The position numbers and the translations under genes are program-made. Of a DNA stretch of 38,947 nucleotides, positions 7,909-16,850 are shown one piece after another (position 1 is the first letter of the stretch; each line of letters opens with the position of its first letter). The notes under the pieces were generated by a model. It did not search any database. It was not told where the DNA came from and saw nothing but the letters and a program-made list of their open reading frames with translations. Source of the stretch: Anaerolineae bacterium (lineage in GTDB: Bacteria > Chloroflexota > Anaerolineae > JAADDB01); NCBI GenBank assembly GCA_015486845.1, contig WFQU01000180.1, forward strand, positions 1 through 38,947. The letters are read 5' to 3'.

Positions 7909-9774
7909 ATGTTATCACCTGAAGTGAAAAAAGAGATTCAACAGGTTATGAAAAAATATCCTGACTCGCGCTCAGCTTTGGTGCCGGCACTTTACATCGC
8001 CCAGCGTGAGGTCGGGTGGCTTCCTCCGGAAGTGCAGGATGAAGTGGCGGCACTTTTCGAGATAGAACCAGCGGAAGTGCACGCCGTGGCCGGTTTTTAC
8101 AACATGTTGTACAAAGACCCCCATGGCAAATACCATCTGGAAGTATGCACCAACGTTGGCTGTAAATTACGCGGTTCCGACAAGATCGTCGATCACCTGA
8201 AATTCAAGCTGGGCATCGATTTTGGTGAGACTACGACGGACGGGATGTTCACGCTGGATCATGCCGAGTGCATGGGAGCTTGTTCCACCGGGCCGGTGAT
8301 GAGCGTGCGTCCGGTGCACCACGAGTTGGGCAAATATTACGAGAATTTAACGCCGGAACGGGTAGACCAAATCATCGAAACATTGCGCGACGATGGCTTT
8401 CCCGCATCGCTGGAAAGGGATCCGGCCGGGCCGCCGCCGCACGGTGGCATGGCGGAGCCGGTCTTGTTGGCGCGGGTGGACAAGCCGGACTCGCACAAAA
8501 TCGACACGTACTTGGCCGATGGCGGCTATGCTGCTTTGCGCAAGGCGGTCGGCATGGGGGCGGACGCCGTCCTGCAAGAGGTGAAGGCTTCCGGGATACG
8601 CGGTCGTGGCGGTGCTGGATTCCCAGCCGGCGTGAAATGGAGCTTCCTCCCTAAAGGGGTATATCCGCGCTATTTAGTTTGCAACGCGGATGAAAGTGAG
8701 CCGGGCACATTCAAAGACCGCCTTTTGATGGAATACGACCCACACCAAGTCATCGAAGGCGTAATTATTGCTTCTTTTGCCTGCGAAGTGAAGCACGCTT
8801 TCATTTACATCCGCGGCGAATACGGTTTTGCTTACCAACGCTTGGTGCAGGCCGTCGACGAGGCTTACCAGCATGGCTTTCTGGGCAAAAATATCCTGGG
8901 CAGCGGTTATGATCTGGAATTGACCGTGCACCGTGGCGCCGGCGCTTACATTTGCGGCGAAGAAACGGCGCTGTTGACATCGTTGGAGGGCAAGCGGGGA
9001 CATCCTCGGCTGAAGCCGCCGTTCCCCGCAGTGGAAGGCCTGTACAGCAAGCCGACCGTTATCAATAACGTAGAAACCCTCAGCAATGTACCGCACATCA
9101 TTGCGCGGGGTGCTGACTGGTACAAGACTTTCGGGACGGAAAAGAGCACCGGTTTCCGTCTTTTCTCCCTCAGTGGCCAGGTCAAGAAGCCGGGCGTCTA
9201 CGAATTGCCCCACGGCACCACTTTACGCACACTAATTTATGAATACGGCGGCGGCACGGTGGACGACAAACCGATCAAAGGGATTGTGCCCGGCGGTCTC
9301 TCTATGCCGATTCTACCGGCAGATAAGCTGGACACGCCGCTGGATTTCGAGTCAGTGCAAGCAGCCGGTTCCATGTTAGGCTCGGCTGGAGTGATCGTTT
9401 TCACCGAGGATATGCCCATCGTGAGCTTGGCCAAGAGAACCGTCGCATTCTACCGTGACGAATCCTGTGGAAAATGTTCTCCTTGCCGGGAAGGCGGAGG
9501 CTGGTTAGAGAAAATACTGGAGCGTATCGAAGCGGGCGGCGGGCGGCCTGAAGACTTAGACGAGATGATGCGCATTAGCAAATTCATTGAGGAACAAACA
9601 TTTTGTCCCTTTGGCCCGGCGTCCGTTTGGGGCTTACAAAGCGCTATTCGTCTCTATCGTGATGAATTTTTAGCTTATATCAAGAAAACGAATCCGGAGG
9701 GCAAAGCGCCGCAGGTGCCGGTGCGCCCGATTTTCCGGCCGGACGTGGGAAAACCGGCGCATCCCCGGGATTGA
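7909..9774 (+). CDS. nuoEF: NADH-quinone oxidoreductase subunits E and F, fused
   Basis: One 621-aa chain holding the whole NADH-oxidising unit. Residues 1-165 are NuoE: thioredoxin-like fold with [2Fe-2S] cluster N1a ligands C80, C85, C121 and C125 (CTNVGC and CMGAC), the same spacing as E. coli NuoE. After a Pro/Gly-rich linker (about 170-185), residues 190-600 are NuoF: NADH/FMN glycine-rich segment GIRGRGGAGFPAGVKWSF (230-246), NADESEPGTFKDR, the FMN-site ICGEETALLTSLEGKRG, the SLBB region, and cluster N3 ligands C520, C523, C526 (ESCGKCSPCREGG) and C566 (TFCPFG). A continuous frame across the junction indicates a true fusion, not an annotation artefact. HoxF-type hydrogenase subunits resemble this arrangement, but the complete nuo context assigns this one to complex I. 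The tail from about 600 is Pro-rich. Confidence 0.95.
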   Translation: MLSPEVKKEIQQVMKKYPDSRSALVPALYIAQREVGWLPPEVQDEVAALFEIEPAEVHAVAGFYNMLYKDPHGKYHLEVCTNVGCKLRGSDKIVDHLKFKLGIDFGETTTDGMFTLDHAECMGACSTGPVMSVRPVHHELGKYYENLTPERVDQIIETLRDDGFPASLERDPAGPPPHGGMAEPVLLARVDKPDSHKIDTYLADGGYAALRKAVGMGADAVLQEVKASGIRGRGGAGFPAGVKWSFLPKGVYPRYLVCNADESEPGTFKDRLLMEYDPHQVIEGVIIASFACEVKHAFIYIRGEYGFAYQRLVQAVDEAYQHGFLGKNILGSGYDLELTVHRGAGAYICGEETALLTSLEGKRGHPRLKPPFPAVEGLYSKPTVINNVETLSNVPHIIARGADWYKTFGTEKSTGFRLFSLSGQVKKPGVYELPHGTTLRTLIYEYGGGTVDDKPIKGIVPGGLSMPILPADKLDTPLDFESVQAAGSMLGSAGVIVFTEDMPIVSLAKRTVAFYRDESCGKCSPCREGGGWLEKILERIEAGGGRPEDLDEMMRISKFIEEQTFCPFGPASVWGLQSAIRLYRDEFLAYIKKTNPEGKAPQVPVRPIFRPDVGKPAHPRD

Positions 9775-9909
9775 CTTAGCGGGGAAGGAAATAGCTGTTC
9801 TTGTTAGCCTGAAGAAGAAACCGTGACAGACGTTAAATGCTTTAGATTGTGACTGATAAGTCCATACAGCGTTGTGTAATTTGGCAACGCATAGCAGGTA
9901 GGTGATTGC

Positions 9910-12492
9910 ATGGCTGATATGGTCAAATTTACCATCGATGGGAAAGAAGTGGAGGCGCCGGCCGGCGAGTTGCTGGTCGATGCGGCCAAACGCATTGGCA
10001 TCAATATCCCTGTTTTCTGTTCCCATCCGAAATTAGATCCATTGGGTGCTTGTCGCATGTGCTTAGTGGAAGTGGAAGGCCGCCGCGGCCGTCAGTTGGT
10101 GACTTCGTGCACCACGCCGGTTTCCGAAGGGTTGGTGGTGTATTACGACAGCGAAAGGGCACGTGCCGCACGCGCCGGCACACTGGAATTGCTGCTAATC
10201 AACCATCCGCTGGATTGCCCCATTTGCGACAAAGGGGGCGAATGTCCATTGCAGGATCAAGCAATGGAACACGGCAACGGCGAGAGCCATTTTGTGGAAG
10301 AAAAACACCACAAAAACAAGCGCTACCCCATCAGTGACTGGATCATGTTGGATCAAGAGCGGTGCGTGGTCTGCTGGCGTTGCATTCGCTATTTGGATGA
10401 ATGGGAAGACAAACCGCAATTGGGACTCTACCATCGCGGCGGCGAAACGGTCATCGATATCGCACCGGGGCACCCCTTGGATGCTAAGACCAGCGGCAAC
10501 ATCGTCGAAATGTGTCCGGTGGGCGCGTTGACCAGCCGGGTGAGCCGTTTCAGCTACCGGCCTTGGGAACTTTCGCACACGGACAGCCTTTGTACGCACT
10601 GTGCGCTGGGCTGCAATGTACGGGTGGACACGCGTCTCAACCAGGTGAAACGTTTGCTGGCCCGGGAGAATCCGGCGGTGAACGACCAGTGGTTGTGTGA
10701 CAAAGGGCGTTTCGCTTTCGGTTATATGCAGCATGAATCCCGGCTGACGCAACCTTTGTTGCGCAAAAATGGCACGCTGCAGCCCGCTTCCTGGGAAGAA
10801 GCGTTAGACGCGGTAACGGCTAAGTTAGTAGAAGCAAGCAAGCAGCCGCAGCGAGTCGCGGCTATCGGTTCCGCCAAAGTGAGCAACGAAGCGAACTACT
10901 TGCTACAGAAATTCTTCCGTCAGTACGTGCACAGCAATAACATCGATTTCCGCCACGGCAGTGATATTGCCACAGCAGGCCGGGGCATTCCATCCATCGC
11001 CGAGTTCGAGAAAGCGGATCTGTTCGTCCTTTTCGGCGTGGACATGGCGGAGAATATCCCGGTGCTGGATCTCTTCCTGAAACGGGCAGTGAACCGCCGC
11101 CACGCCAAGGTTTTGCTGATCAACAGCCGGCGTGTGGAGGACAGCCGCTACGGCACGCTGTTACAGCCGGCGCCGGGCGAGGAAGTATTGCTGTTGAATG
11201 GGTTGTCCGCAGCATTGTTGAAGGACGAGGCTATTGCCAAACGGGCCGGGCGGTTGAGCGGTTACAAAGCGTGGCTGGCCGATATGGTCTCGGAACCGAC
11301 CGCGAAACTGAATTTGTCCGAATCGGACTTTGGCGGGGCGGTGGCGATGCTGCGCCGAGCGCAGCGACCGCTCTTCCTGTACGGCGAAGCGGTGGCTGGC
11401 GGCAAGTCCGGCGCGGCGAATGTGACGGCGCTGACCAATTTGGCGCTGCTGTTGGGCGCGGTGGACCGGGTCGGCTATCTGCCTTACGACGCCAACGCCC
11501 AGGGCGCTCGGGATATGGGCGTATTGCCGGATCGCCTGCCGGGACAGATCGTGCTCTCCGATGCGTCGGCAGTGAGCCGGCTGCAGCGGCAGTGGGGCGG
11601 AACGGTCCCCGCCGAGCCGGGGCTGACTTATCTCGGCATGTTGCAAGCAGCCGCACAAGGTGAGCTGGACTTCCTTTACGTGATGGGTTCCGATCCCGCC
11701 GCGGAAGGGATGTCCGAGGCACTGCAAAAAGTCGGTTTCTTAGTCGTGTCCGACCTGTTCCTGACGGAAACAGCGAAATTAGCCGATGTGGTGCTGCCAG
11801 CGGCTGACTATGTAGAAAGCGATGGTACTTTCACGAACTTAGAGCGCCGAGTGCAGCGAGCGCCGAAAGCGGTACGTGCGCCAGGGCGGGCGGCGCCGGA
11901 TTGGCTGATTCTGACCCATTTAGCGCAACGTTGGCCAGTCGTGGAAGAGATCAAAGACCCAAAGCGGAAAAAGAGAGGACACGGCAGGACGCCGAATATT
12001 TGGTCATACGCCTCGCCGCAGGATGTGCTTCAGGAGATTGCCCGGGTGGTGCCAATGTACGCTGGCTTGACGTGGGATGCGCTGGGTGATGCCGGCCAGC
12101 AATGGCCGGCTGAAGCACTGCCGTTACGGCCTCGTTTACAATCGGTCACGTTGCCCACGCTCTCGCGGCGCTCATTCACGCATTGGCTCATCGCGGAGCG
12201 GGTTCTGTACGACGCCGGACAGCTTTTTGCCACAACGGAACAGGGCCATAATCTAATTATGGCACCAGCCGTGCATATCAATTCGCACGATTTGGCTACG
12301 GCTTCGTTGGCTGTTGGGCAGGAAATACAGGTGACTTCTCCGCACGGTAGTGTGCGCTTGCCGCTGCTGGTCGACGAAAATGTCTCCCCCGGCACCCTTT
12401 TCGTTCCTTTGGGGTTAGCGGGTGCGCCGGCGGAACAATTGTTAGACGGCCAGTACGGGCCAGTACCGGCACGCATCGAAGCAGTGGCGTGA
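9910..12492 (+). CDS. nuoG: NADH-quinone oxidoreductase subunit G
   Basis: Largest peripheral-arm subunit, the electron wire between the NADH module and NuoI. 860 aa, close to E. coli length. Ligands seen: [2Fe-2S] N1b C37, C48, C51, C67; N5 H99, C103, C106, C112 (His-ligated motif HPLDCPICDKGGEC); N4 C152, C155, C158, C202; and the extra [4Fe-4S] N7 set C228, C231, C235, C263 (CTHCALGC...WLC). N7 occurs only in part of bacterial enzymes, such as those of E. coli and Thermus. The remaining region (about 270-860) is the molybdopterin-oxidoreductase-like domain, which has lost its cofactor role, with a C-terminal beta-barrel (HNLIMAPAVHINSHDL). A 135-nt gap separates it from nuoEF. ATG 9910 is preceded by AGGTAGGTG. 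Confidence 0.96.
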   Translation: MADMVKFTIDGKEVEAPAGELLVDAAKRIGINIPVFCSHPKLDPLGACRMCLVEVEGRRGRQLVTSCTTPVSEGLVVYYDSERARAARAGTLELLLINHPLDCPICDKGGECPLQDQAMEHGNGESHFVEEKHHKNKRYPISDWIMLDQERCVVCWRCIRYLDEWEDKPQLGLYHRGGETVIDIAPGHPLDAKTSGNIVEMCPVGALTSRVSRFSYRPWELSHTDSLCTHCALGCNVRVDTRLNQVKRLLARENPAVNDQWLCDKGRFAFGYMQHESRLTQPLLRKNGTLQPASWEEALDAVTAKLVEASKQPQRVAAIGSAKVSNEANYLLQKFFRQYVHSNNIDFRHGSDIATAGRGIPSIAEFEKADLFVLFGVDMAENIPVLDLFLKRAVNRRHAKVLLINSRRVEDSRYGTLLQPAPGEEVLLLNGLSAALLKDEAIAKRAGRLSGYKAWLADMVSEPTAKLNLSESDFGGAVAMLRRAQRPLFLYGEAVAGGKSGAANVTALTNLALLLGAVDRVGYLPYDANAQGARDMGVLPDRLPGQIVLSDASAVSRLQRQWGGTVPAEPGLTYLGMLQAAAQGELDFLYVMGSDPAAEGMSEALQKVGFLVVSDLFLTETAKLADVVLPAADYVESDGTFTNLERRVQRAPKAVRAPGRAAPDWLILTHLAQRWPVVEEIKDPKRKKRGHGRTPNIWSYASPQDVLQEIARVVPMYAGLTWDALGDAGQQWPAEALPLRPRLQSVTLPTLSRRSFTHWLIAERVLYDAGQLFATTEQGHNLIMAPAVHINSHDLATASLAVGQEIQVTSPHGSVRLPLLVDENVSPGTLFVPLGLAGAPAEQLLDGQYGPVPARIEAVA

Positions 12493-12546
12493 AGGTTGTG
12501 CAATTGATGCTTATTGACTTTATCAAAATAAACGGATAGGTTGCCC

Positions 12547-13545
12547 ATGGACTGGACATATTTGCTGATTGTTACGGTAAAAGTTATTGTGGTTGTCGTG
12601 GGCCTGCTGGGCGGGTTTGCGTACATGACGCTGGTGGAACGCAAGGTGATCGGCCGTTTCCAGTTGCGCATCGGGCCGAACCAGGCTGGGCCGTATGCTC
12701 TTTTGCAGCCCATTGCGGACGCCATCAAAGCGGTGTTCAAAGAAGAGATTATCGTAACCCACGCTAACAAAGTGGTTTACATGCTGGCGCCGGCTATTTC
12801 GGTGGGTTTCGCGTTAGCCGCTTTTGCCGTGATTCCTTTCGGCCCGGATATTCATCTGTTCGGCCGGACGATTCCGCTGCAGATTGCCGATGTGAACATT
12901 GGCTTGCTCTACATTCTGGCTATGGGGGGCTTGGGCACTTACGGCTTGATCCTAGGCGGATGGTCCAGCGGCAGCAATTTCTCGCTGTTAGGCGCATTTC
13001 GGACCACGGCCCAGATCATCAGCTACGAGTTGCCCATGGGCATTTTCGTGGCCAGCGTGGTGCTGGGCGCCGGCACATTGCGGTTGAGCGGCTTTGTCGA
13101 AGCGGCTCGTCCCTGGTACATGTGGATTTGGCTATGGCTCTCTTTCCCGTTTTACTTCACGGTCATGTTGGCCGAGACGAACCGATCTCCATTTGATCTC
13201 CCGGAGACTGAGAACGAATTGATTTCCGGCTTCCAGACGGAATACGGCGGCATCAAATTTGCGCTCTTCTTCATGGCCGAGTACATTAACATGATCACGG
13301 CCAGTGCTGTGATGACCACTGTTTTCTTCGGCGGTTGGCGAGGCCCATTTGTGGCGCAATGGCCGTTGTTAGGCGTTGTCTATTTTACGATTAAGACTTT
13401 TATCCTGCTCCTACTGTTCCTGTGGGTGCGGGCCAGTTTTCCCCGGCTGCGTTACGATCAACTCATGTCGTTTGCCTGGAAACTGATGTTGCCTGTTTCA
13501 CTGATCTACTTGGCCATCACGGCCTGCCTGGTTGTGCTGGTTTGA
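12547..13545 (+). CDS. nuoH: NADH-quinone oxidoreductase subunit H
   Basis: Membrane subunit that forms the entrance of the quinone chamber and links it to the pumping subunits. 332 aa with about eight transmembrane helices. Signatures: LVERKVIGRFQLRIGPNQAG with LLQPIADAIK near the N-terminus, and ETNRSPFDLPETENELISGF with the acidic cluster facing the quinone tunnel, followed by EYGGIKFALFFMAEY. The start is ATG 12547, six nt after GGATAGG; an in-frame TTG at 12541 abuts that site and is not favoured. It follows nuoG by 54 nt and precedes nuoI by 14 nt. Confidence 0.96.
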   Translation: MDWTYLLIVTVKVIVVVVGLLGGFAYMTLVERKVIGRFQLRIGPNQAGPYALLQPIADAIKAVFKEEIIVTHANKVVYMLAPAISVGFALAAFAVIPFGPDIHLFGRTIPLQIADVNIGLLYILAMGGLGTYGLILGGWSSGSNFSLLGAFRTTAQIISYELPMGIFVASVVLGAGTLRLSGFVEAARPWYMWIWLWLSFPFYFTVMLAETNRSPFDLPETENELISGFQTEYGGIKFALFFMAEYINMITASAVMTTVFFGGWRGPFVAQWPLLGVVYFTIKTFILLLLFLWVRASFPRLRYDQLMSFAWKLMLPVSLIYLAITACLVVLV

Positions 13546-13559
13546 GAGGGAGATAGCAG

Positions 13560-14036
13560 ATGTCTGGTTTGAAAGAGCTTGTAGAGAGCACGCAGCAGCT
13601 TGCTCAAGCGATGAAAATCACGTTAAAGGCCGCCATTGAGCCGCCGTTGACGGTGGAATCACCGGTGGAGCCCATTGCGGTTTACCCGCGCTTTCGCGGC
13701 CGCCACGAATTGCGGCGCTACGAGAACGGGATGGAGCGCTGCATCGGCTGTGCGCTGTGCGAGGCGGCTTGCCCGACTGGCGCTATCCACGTGGAAGCAG
13801 CGGAAAATACAGAAGAGGAACGGCATTCGCCGGGCGAGCGCTACGCGAAAGTTTACGAGGTGAACTTGTTGCGCTGCATCCTTTGCCGTGATTGTGTACG
13901 AGCGTGCCCGACAGAAGCGATTATTTTGGGCCGTAATTACGCTTTGGCCAATTACCACCGTCAGGATTTCATCCTCACCAAAGAGGATTTACTGAATCCG
14001 CCCGAGCCCAACGTGATCATCAGGGTGAAGGAGTAG
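13560..14036 (+). CDS. nuoI: NADH-quinone oxidoreductase subunit I
   Basis: Ferredoxin-type subunit with clusters N6a and N6b that passes electrons from NuoG to cluster N2 of NuoB. 158 aa, usual size. Two complete CxxCxxCxxxCP motifs: C61, C64, C67, C71 (CIGCALCEAACP) and C106, C109, C112, C116 (CILCRDCVRACP). The first about 30 residues form an amphipathic membrane-surface helix typical of the family. ATG 13560 follows GAGGGAG. The stop lies 5 nt before nuoJ, so the two are almost certainly translationally coupled. Confidence 0.96.
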   Translation: MSGLKELVESTQQLAQAMKITLKAAIEPPLTVESPVEPIAVYPRFRGRHELRRYENGMERCIGCALCEAACPTGAIHVEAAENTEEERHSPGERYAKVYEVNLLRCILCRDCVRACPTEAIILGRNYALANYHRQDFILTKEDLLNPPEPNVIIRVKE

Positions 14037-14041
14037 CGTCC

Positions 14042-14563
14042 ATGGAATTGGTACTTTTCATCGTCTTTGGTTTATTAGCTTTGATAGGGGCTTTTGGTGT
14101 GCTCATCAGCCAAAAGCCTGTGCACAGTGCCCTTTTCTTGCTGCTGAATTTTGTGATGCTGGGCTTCTTGTACTTAGTCCTGGGGGCGCAATTCCTGGCT
14201 GCTTCGCAGCTAATTGTCTACGCCGGTGCGATTGTTGTCCTTTTCTTGTTCGTCATCATGCTCATCGGCAGCGATACGGTAGGGGATTTCGTCGCCAAAG
14301 GGCGCACGCTTTCCCGCTATTTGAGCATTATTTTGGGTGTACTTTTCCTGGCCGGCGTCGGTTATGCTGTGGGGGCACGTGCCTTTCCGCCGGCTGCCGG
14401 GGCGCCCGATTTTGGCACCACTGAAGCGGCGGGGAAAGTGCTCTTCACGCAATTTTTGGTGCCTTTCGAATTAGTCTCTATTTTGCTGTTAGTGGCCATG
14501 ATCGGCGCCATTGTGCTGGCGCATGGCGTTTGGCCAGCGCCAAGCCGCAGGCCGCGAGAGTAG
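14042..14563 (+). CDS. nuoJ: NADH-quinone oxidoreductase subunit J
   Basis: Integral membrane subunit between NuoA/H and NuoK, part of the axis of charged residues. 173 aa with five predicted transmembrane helices. The third contains the family segment LIVYAGAIVVLFLFVIMLIG, whose pi-bulge region switches conformation during turnover. The C-terminal helix (about 138-165, FELVSILLLVAMIGAIVLA) carries the conserved Glu. The gene begins 5 nt after nuoI and ends 9 nt before nuoK. The family is variable in sequence, so the assignment rests on the YAGA motif, size and operon position. Confidence 0.95.
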   Translation: MELVLFIVFGLLALIGAFGVLISQKPVHSALFLLLNFVMLGFLYLVLGAQFLAASQLIVYAGAIVVLFLFVIMLIGSDTVGDFVAKGRTLSRYLSIILGVLFLAGVGYAVGARAFPPAAGAPDFGTTEAAGKVLFTQFLVPFELVSILLLVAMIGAIVLAHGVWPAPSRRPRE

Positions 14564-14572
14564 GGAGGTCAC

Positions 14573-14875
14573 ATGGTTCCAACATCATATTACCTGATTT
14601 TGGCTGCTATTATTTTCACCTTGGGCGTCATCGGCGTCTTAGTGCGCCGTAATGCGCTGGTCATTTTCATGTCCGTGGAAATGATGATGAACGCGGTAAA
14701 CCTGACACTGGTCGCGCTGGCCCGGCAGAAAGGGTCATTGGCCGGCCAGGTCTTCGTTTTCCTAATCATGGCGGTGGCGGCCGCCGAGGTAGCCATCGGG
14801 TTGGCCATCGTAATGGAGATTGTCCGGCATCGGGATACGACCAACGTGGACGAGTTAAACCTGCTCAAATGGTGA
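14573..14875 (+). CDS. nuoK: NADH-quinone oxidoreductase subunit K
   Basis: Small antiporter-like (MrpC-like) membrane subunit that takes part in the proton path. 100 aa, three transmembrane helices. Two membrane-embedded glutamates, E36 ([13 protein letters not shown]) and E72 ([12 protein letters not shown]), fall at exactly the positions of the functionally essential Glu36 and Glu72 of E. coli NuoK. ATG 14573 follows GGGAGG at 6-7 nt spacing. A 61-nt gap leads to nuoL. Confidence 0.97.
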   Translation: MVPTSYYLILAAIIFTLGVIGVLVRRNALVIFMSVEMMMNAVNLTLVALARQKGSLAGQVFVFLIMAVAAAEVAIGLAIVMEIVRHRDTTNVDELNLLKW

Positions 14876-14936
14876 GCGCACAAGGTTTGTTTGACAGGTC
14901 GATTCAGTAAATTTTGTAACGTTAAGGTGAGATTCT

Positions 14937-16820
14937 ATGCTCAATTATGCCTGGCTGATTTTGCTTTTCCCCCTTTTGGGGCTGTTAACGAACTTAATTT
15001 TGGGCCGGTGGTTGCACGATGAACTGATCGGCTGGATCGCTTCCACGGCGGTTTTCCTCTCGTTCTTAGTAGCGGTGGGATTGTTCTTTGCGCTGCGGAG
15101 TTTGCCGGCTGACGGACGCCAGTACCAATTGCTGCTCTGGCATTGGATGCGCGTTGATCTTTTCCGCGCCGATGTGAAGCTGCTTATTGATCCGCTCTCG
15201 GTCGTCATGGGCTTAGTCGTGACTGGTATCGGCTTTCTGATCCATGTTTACGCCATCGGCTACATGAAAGGTGATCAACGGGTTCAGCGCTTTTTCGTTT
15301 TCATGAACTTTTTTATTTTAGCCATGCTGACGTTGGTTTTCGCCAACAATTTCATCCTTCTGTACGTTGGCTGGGAAGGGGTCGGTTTGGCGTCTTACCT
15401 GTTAATCGGCTTTTGGTTCGAAAAACCCAGTGCCGCGGAAGCAGGCAAAAAAGCGTTCTTGGTCAACCGAGTAGGTGATTTCGGCATGGCATTAGCCATC
15501 ATGTGGATCTTCAAGCTCAGCGGCCGGGTCGAATTTCTTGACATTGCCAAGAATGTCCAGGCGTTGGCGCCGGAGGCCACCGCCATCACGTTGTTGCTCT
15601 TGTTAGCTGTGACTGGCAAGTCGGCGCAAATCCCGCTTTACATCTGGCTTCCGGACGCTATGGAGGGCCCCACGCCGGTTTCAGCCTTAATCCATGCCGC
15701 GACGATGGTGACGGCTGGCGTCTATTTGATCGCCCGGACGGCGGCGATTTTCCTGCTATCGCCTTTTACCATGACGCTGGTAGCAACTATTGGCGTGGTT
15801 ACTGCCTTTTTCGCGGCGACCATGGCCATGGCACAAGTGGATTTGAAGCGCATCCTGGCTTATTCCACCATCTCACAGATCGGCTATATGATACTGGGCG
15901 TGGGCGTGGGCGCGTTTAGCGCCGGGATTTTCCATTTAGTGACCCACGCCTTTTTCAAGGCGTTGCTCTTCCTTGGCGCTGGCGCGGTGATGCACGCTTT
16001 TCACGGTGAATTGGATATCCGCAAGATGGGCGGTTTGCGACACAAAATGCCGCAAACTTTCTGGACCTTTGCTATTGCCGCGGCCGCGTTGGCCGGGCTG
16101 CCGCCTTTTGCCGGCTTCTTCTCCAAGGATGAAATTCTCTGGAGCGTCTGGCTACACTCCCCCTGGATGTGGGCTTTGGGCTTGCTGACGGCATTCATGA
16201 CCGCGTACTACTCGACGCGGGCCGTCGTGGTGCCATTCATGGGCAAACCGCGCGACAAGCATCTCTACGAACATGCCCATGAAGTATCAGCGGTGATGAC
16301 CGTGCCGCTCTGGTTGCTGGCAATTGGCGCGGCGTTTAGCGGGCTGCTGGGATTGCCGCATATTTCCCTCATCGGCCATTGGCTGGCGCCGGTGTTTGCT
16401 TCCTTGCATATGGGCGGCGAGGCGGCCGGCGGCAGCTTGGAGTGGATTTTCATGGGACTTTCCACCTTAGTGGTGTTGGCCGGCATCGGCACGGCTTATT
16501 ACGCCTACATGGTCAATACGGCCTTCCCACAACAATTCCGGCGCTCGTTAGGATTCATTGACAATCTCGTTCAGCACAAATGGTACGTGGACGAATTGTA
16601 CATGGCCGTGATCGTGCATCCTCTTTGGGATTTGGGCGGTTGGTTTGCCGATGTATTCGACCGCAAAGTGATCGACGGTGCTGTCAACGGTCTGGCTTGG
16701 GTTACCGGTGAAATCGGCGGCGGCGTGCGCAAGTTGCAGACAGGTTTAGTGGGCTGGTACGCGTTTTCATTGTTCTTAGGCGCCGTACTGTTGCTCGGTT
16801 ATTTCATGTTAATCTGGTAA
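14937..16820 (+). CDS. nuoL: NADH-quinone oxidoreductase subunit L
   Basis: Distal proton-pumping subunit of the membrane arm, homologous to MrpA antiporters. 627 aa with about 16 transmembrane helices, including the C-terminal lateral helix (about residues 520-600) that clamps the pumping subunits and ends in a last membrane anchor. Key charged residues are in place: E147 in YVGWEGVGLASYLLIGFW, K228 in AVTGKSAQIPLYIWLPDAME, followed by GPTPVSALIHAATMVTAGVY. KDEILW near residue 400 fits the NuoL family. ATG 14937 follows AAGGTGAG. Confidence 0.96.
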   Translation: MLNYAWLILLFPLLGLLTNLILGRWLHDELIGWIASTAVFLSFLVAVGLFFALRSLPADGRQYQLLLWHWMRVDLFRADVKLLIDPLSVVMGLVVTGIGFLIHVYAIGYMKGDQRVQRFFVFMNFFILAMLTLVFANNFILLYVGWEGVGLASYLLIGFWFEKPSAAEAGKKAFLVNRVGDFGMALAIMWIFKLSGRVEFLDIAKNVQALAPEATAITLLLLLAVTGKSAQIPLYIWLPDAMEGPTPVSALIHAATMVTAGVYLIARTAAIFLLSPFTMTLVATIGVVTAFFAATMAMAQVDLKRILAYSTISQIGYMILGVGVGAFSAGIFHLVTHAFFKALLFLGAGAVMHAFHGELDIRKMGGLRHKMPQTFWTFAIAAAALAGLPPFAGFFSKDEILWSVWLHSPWMWALGLLTAFMTAYYSTRAVVVPFMGKPRDKHLYEHAHEVSAVMTVPLWLLAIGAAFSGLLGLPHISLIGHWLAPVFASLHMGGEAAGGSLEWIFMGLSTLVVLAGIGTAYYAYMVNTAFPQQFRRSLGFIDNLVQHKWYVDELYMAVIVHPLWDLGGWFADVFDRKVIDGAVNGLAWVTGEIGGGVRKLQTGLVGWYAFSLFLGAVLLLGYFMLIW

Positions 16821-16850
16821 TTCTCAGATTAGGCTGGAGCGGATTTAGGA

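Noticed and set aside
11161-11727. Long antisense open frames inside nuoG and several other nuo genes
   Set aside because: They are shadows of GC-rich codon use opposite well-supported genes; the peptides are Arg/Pro-rich and match no family.
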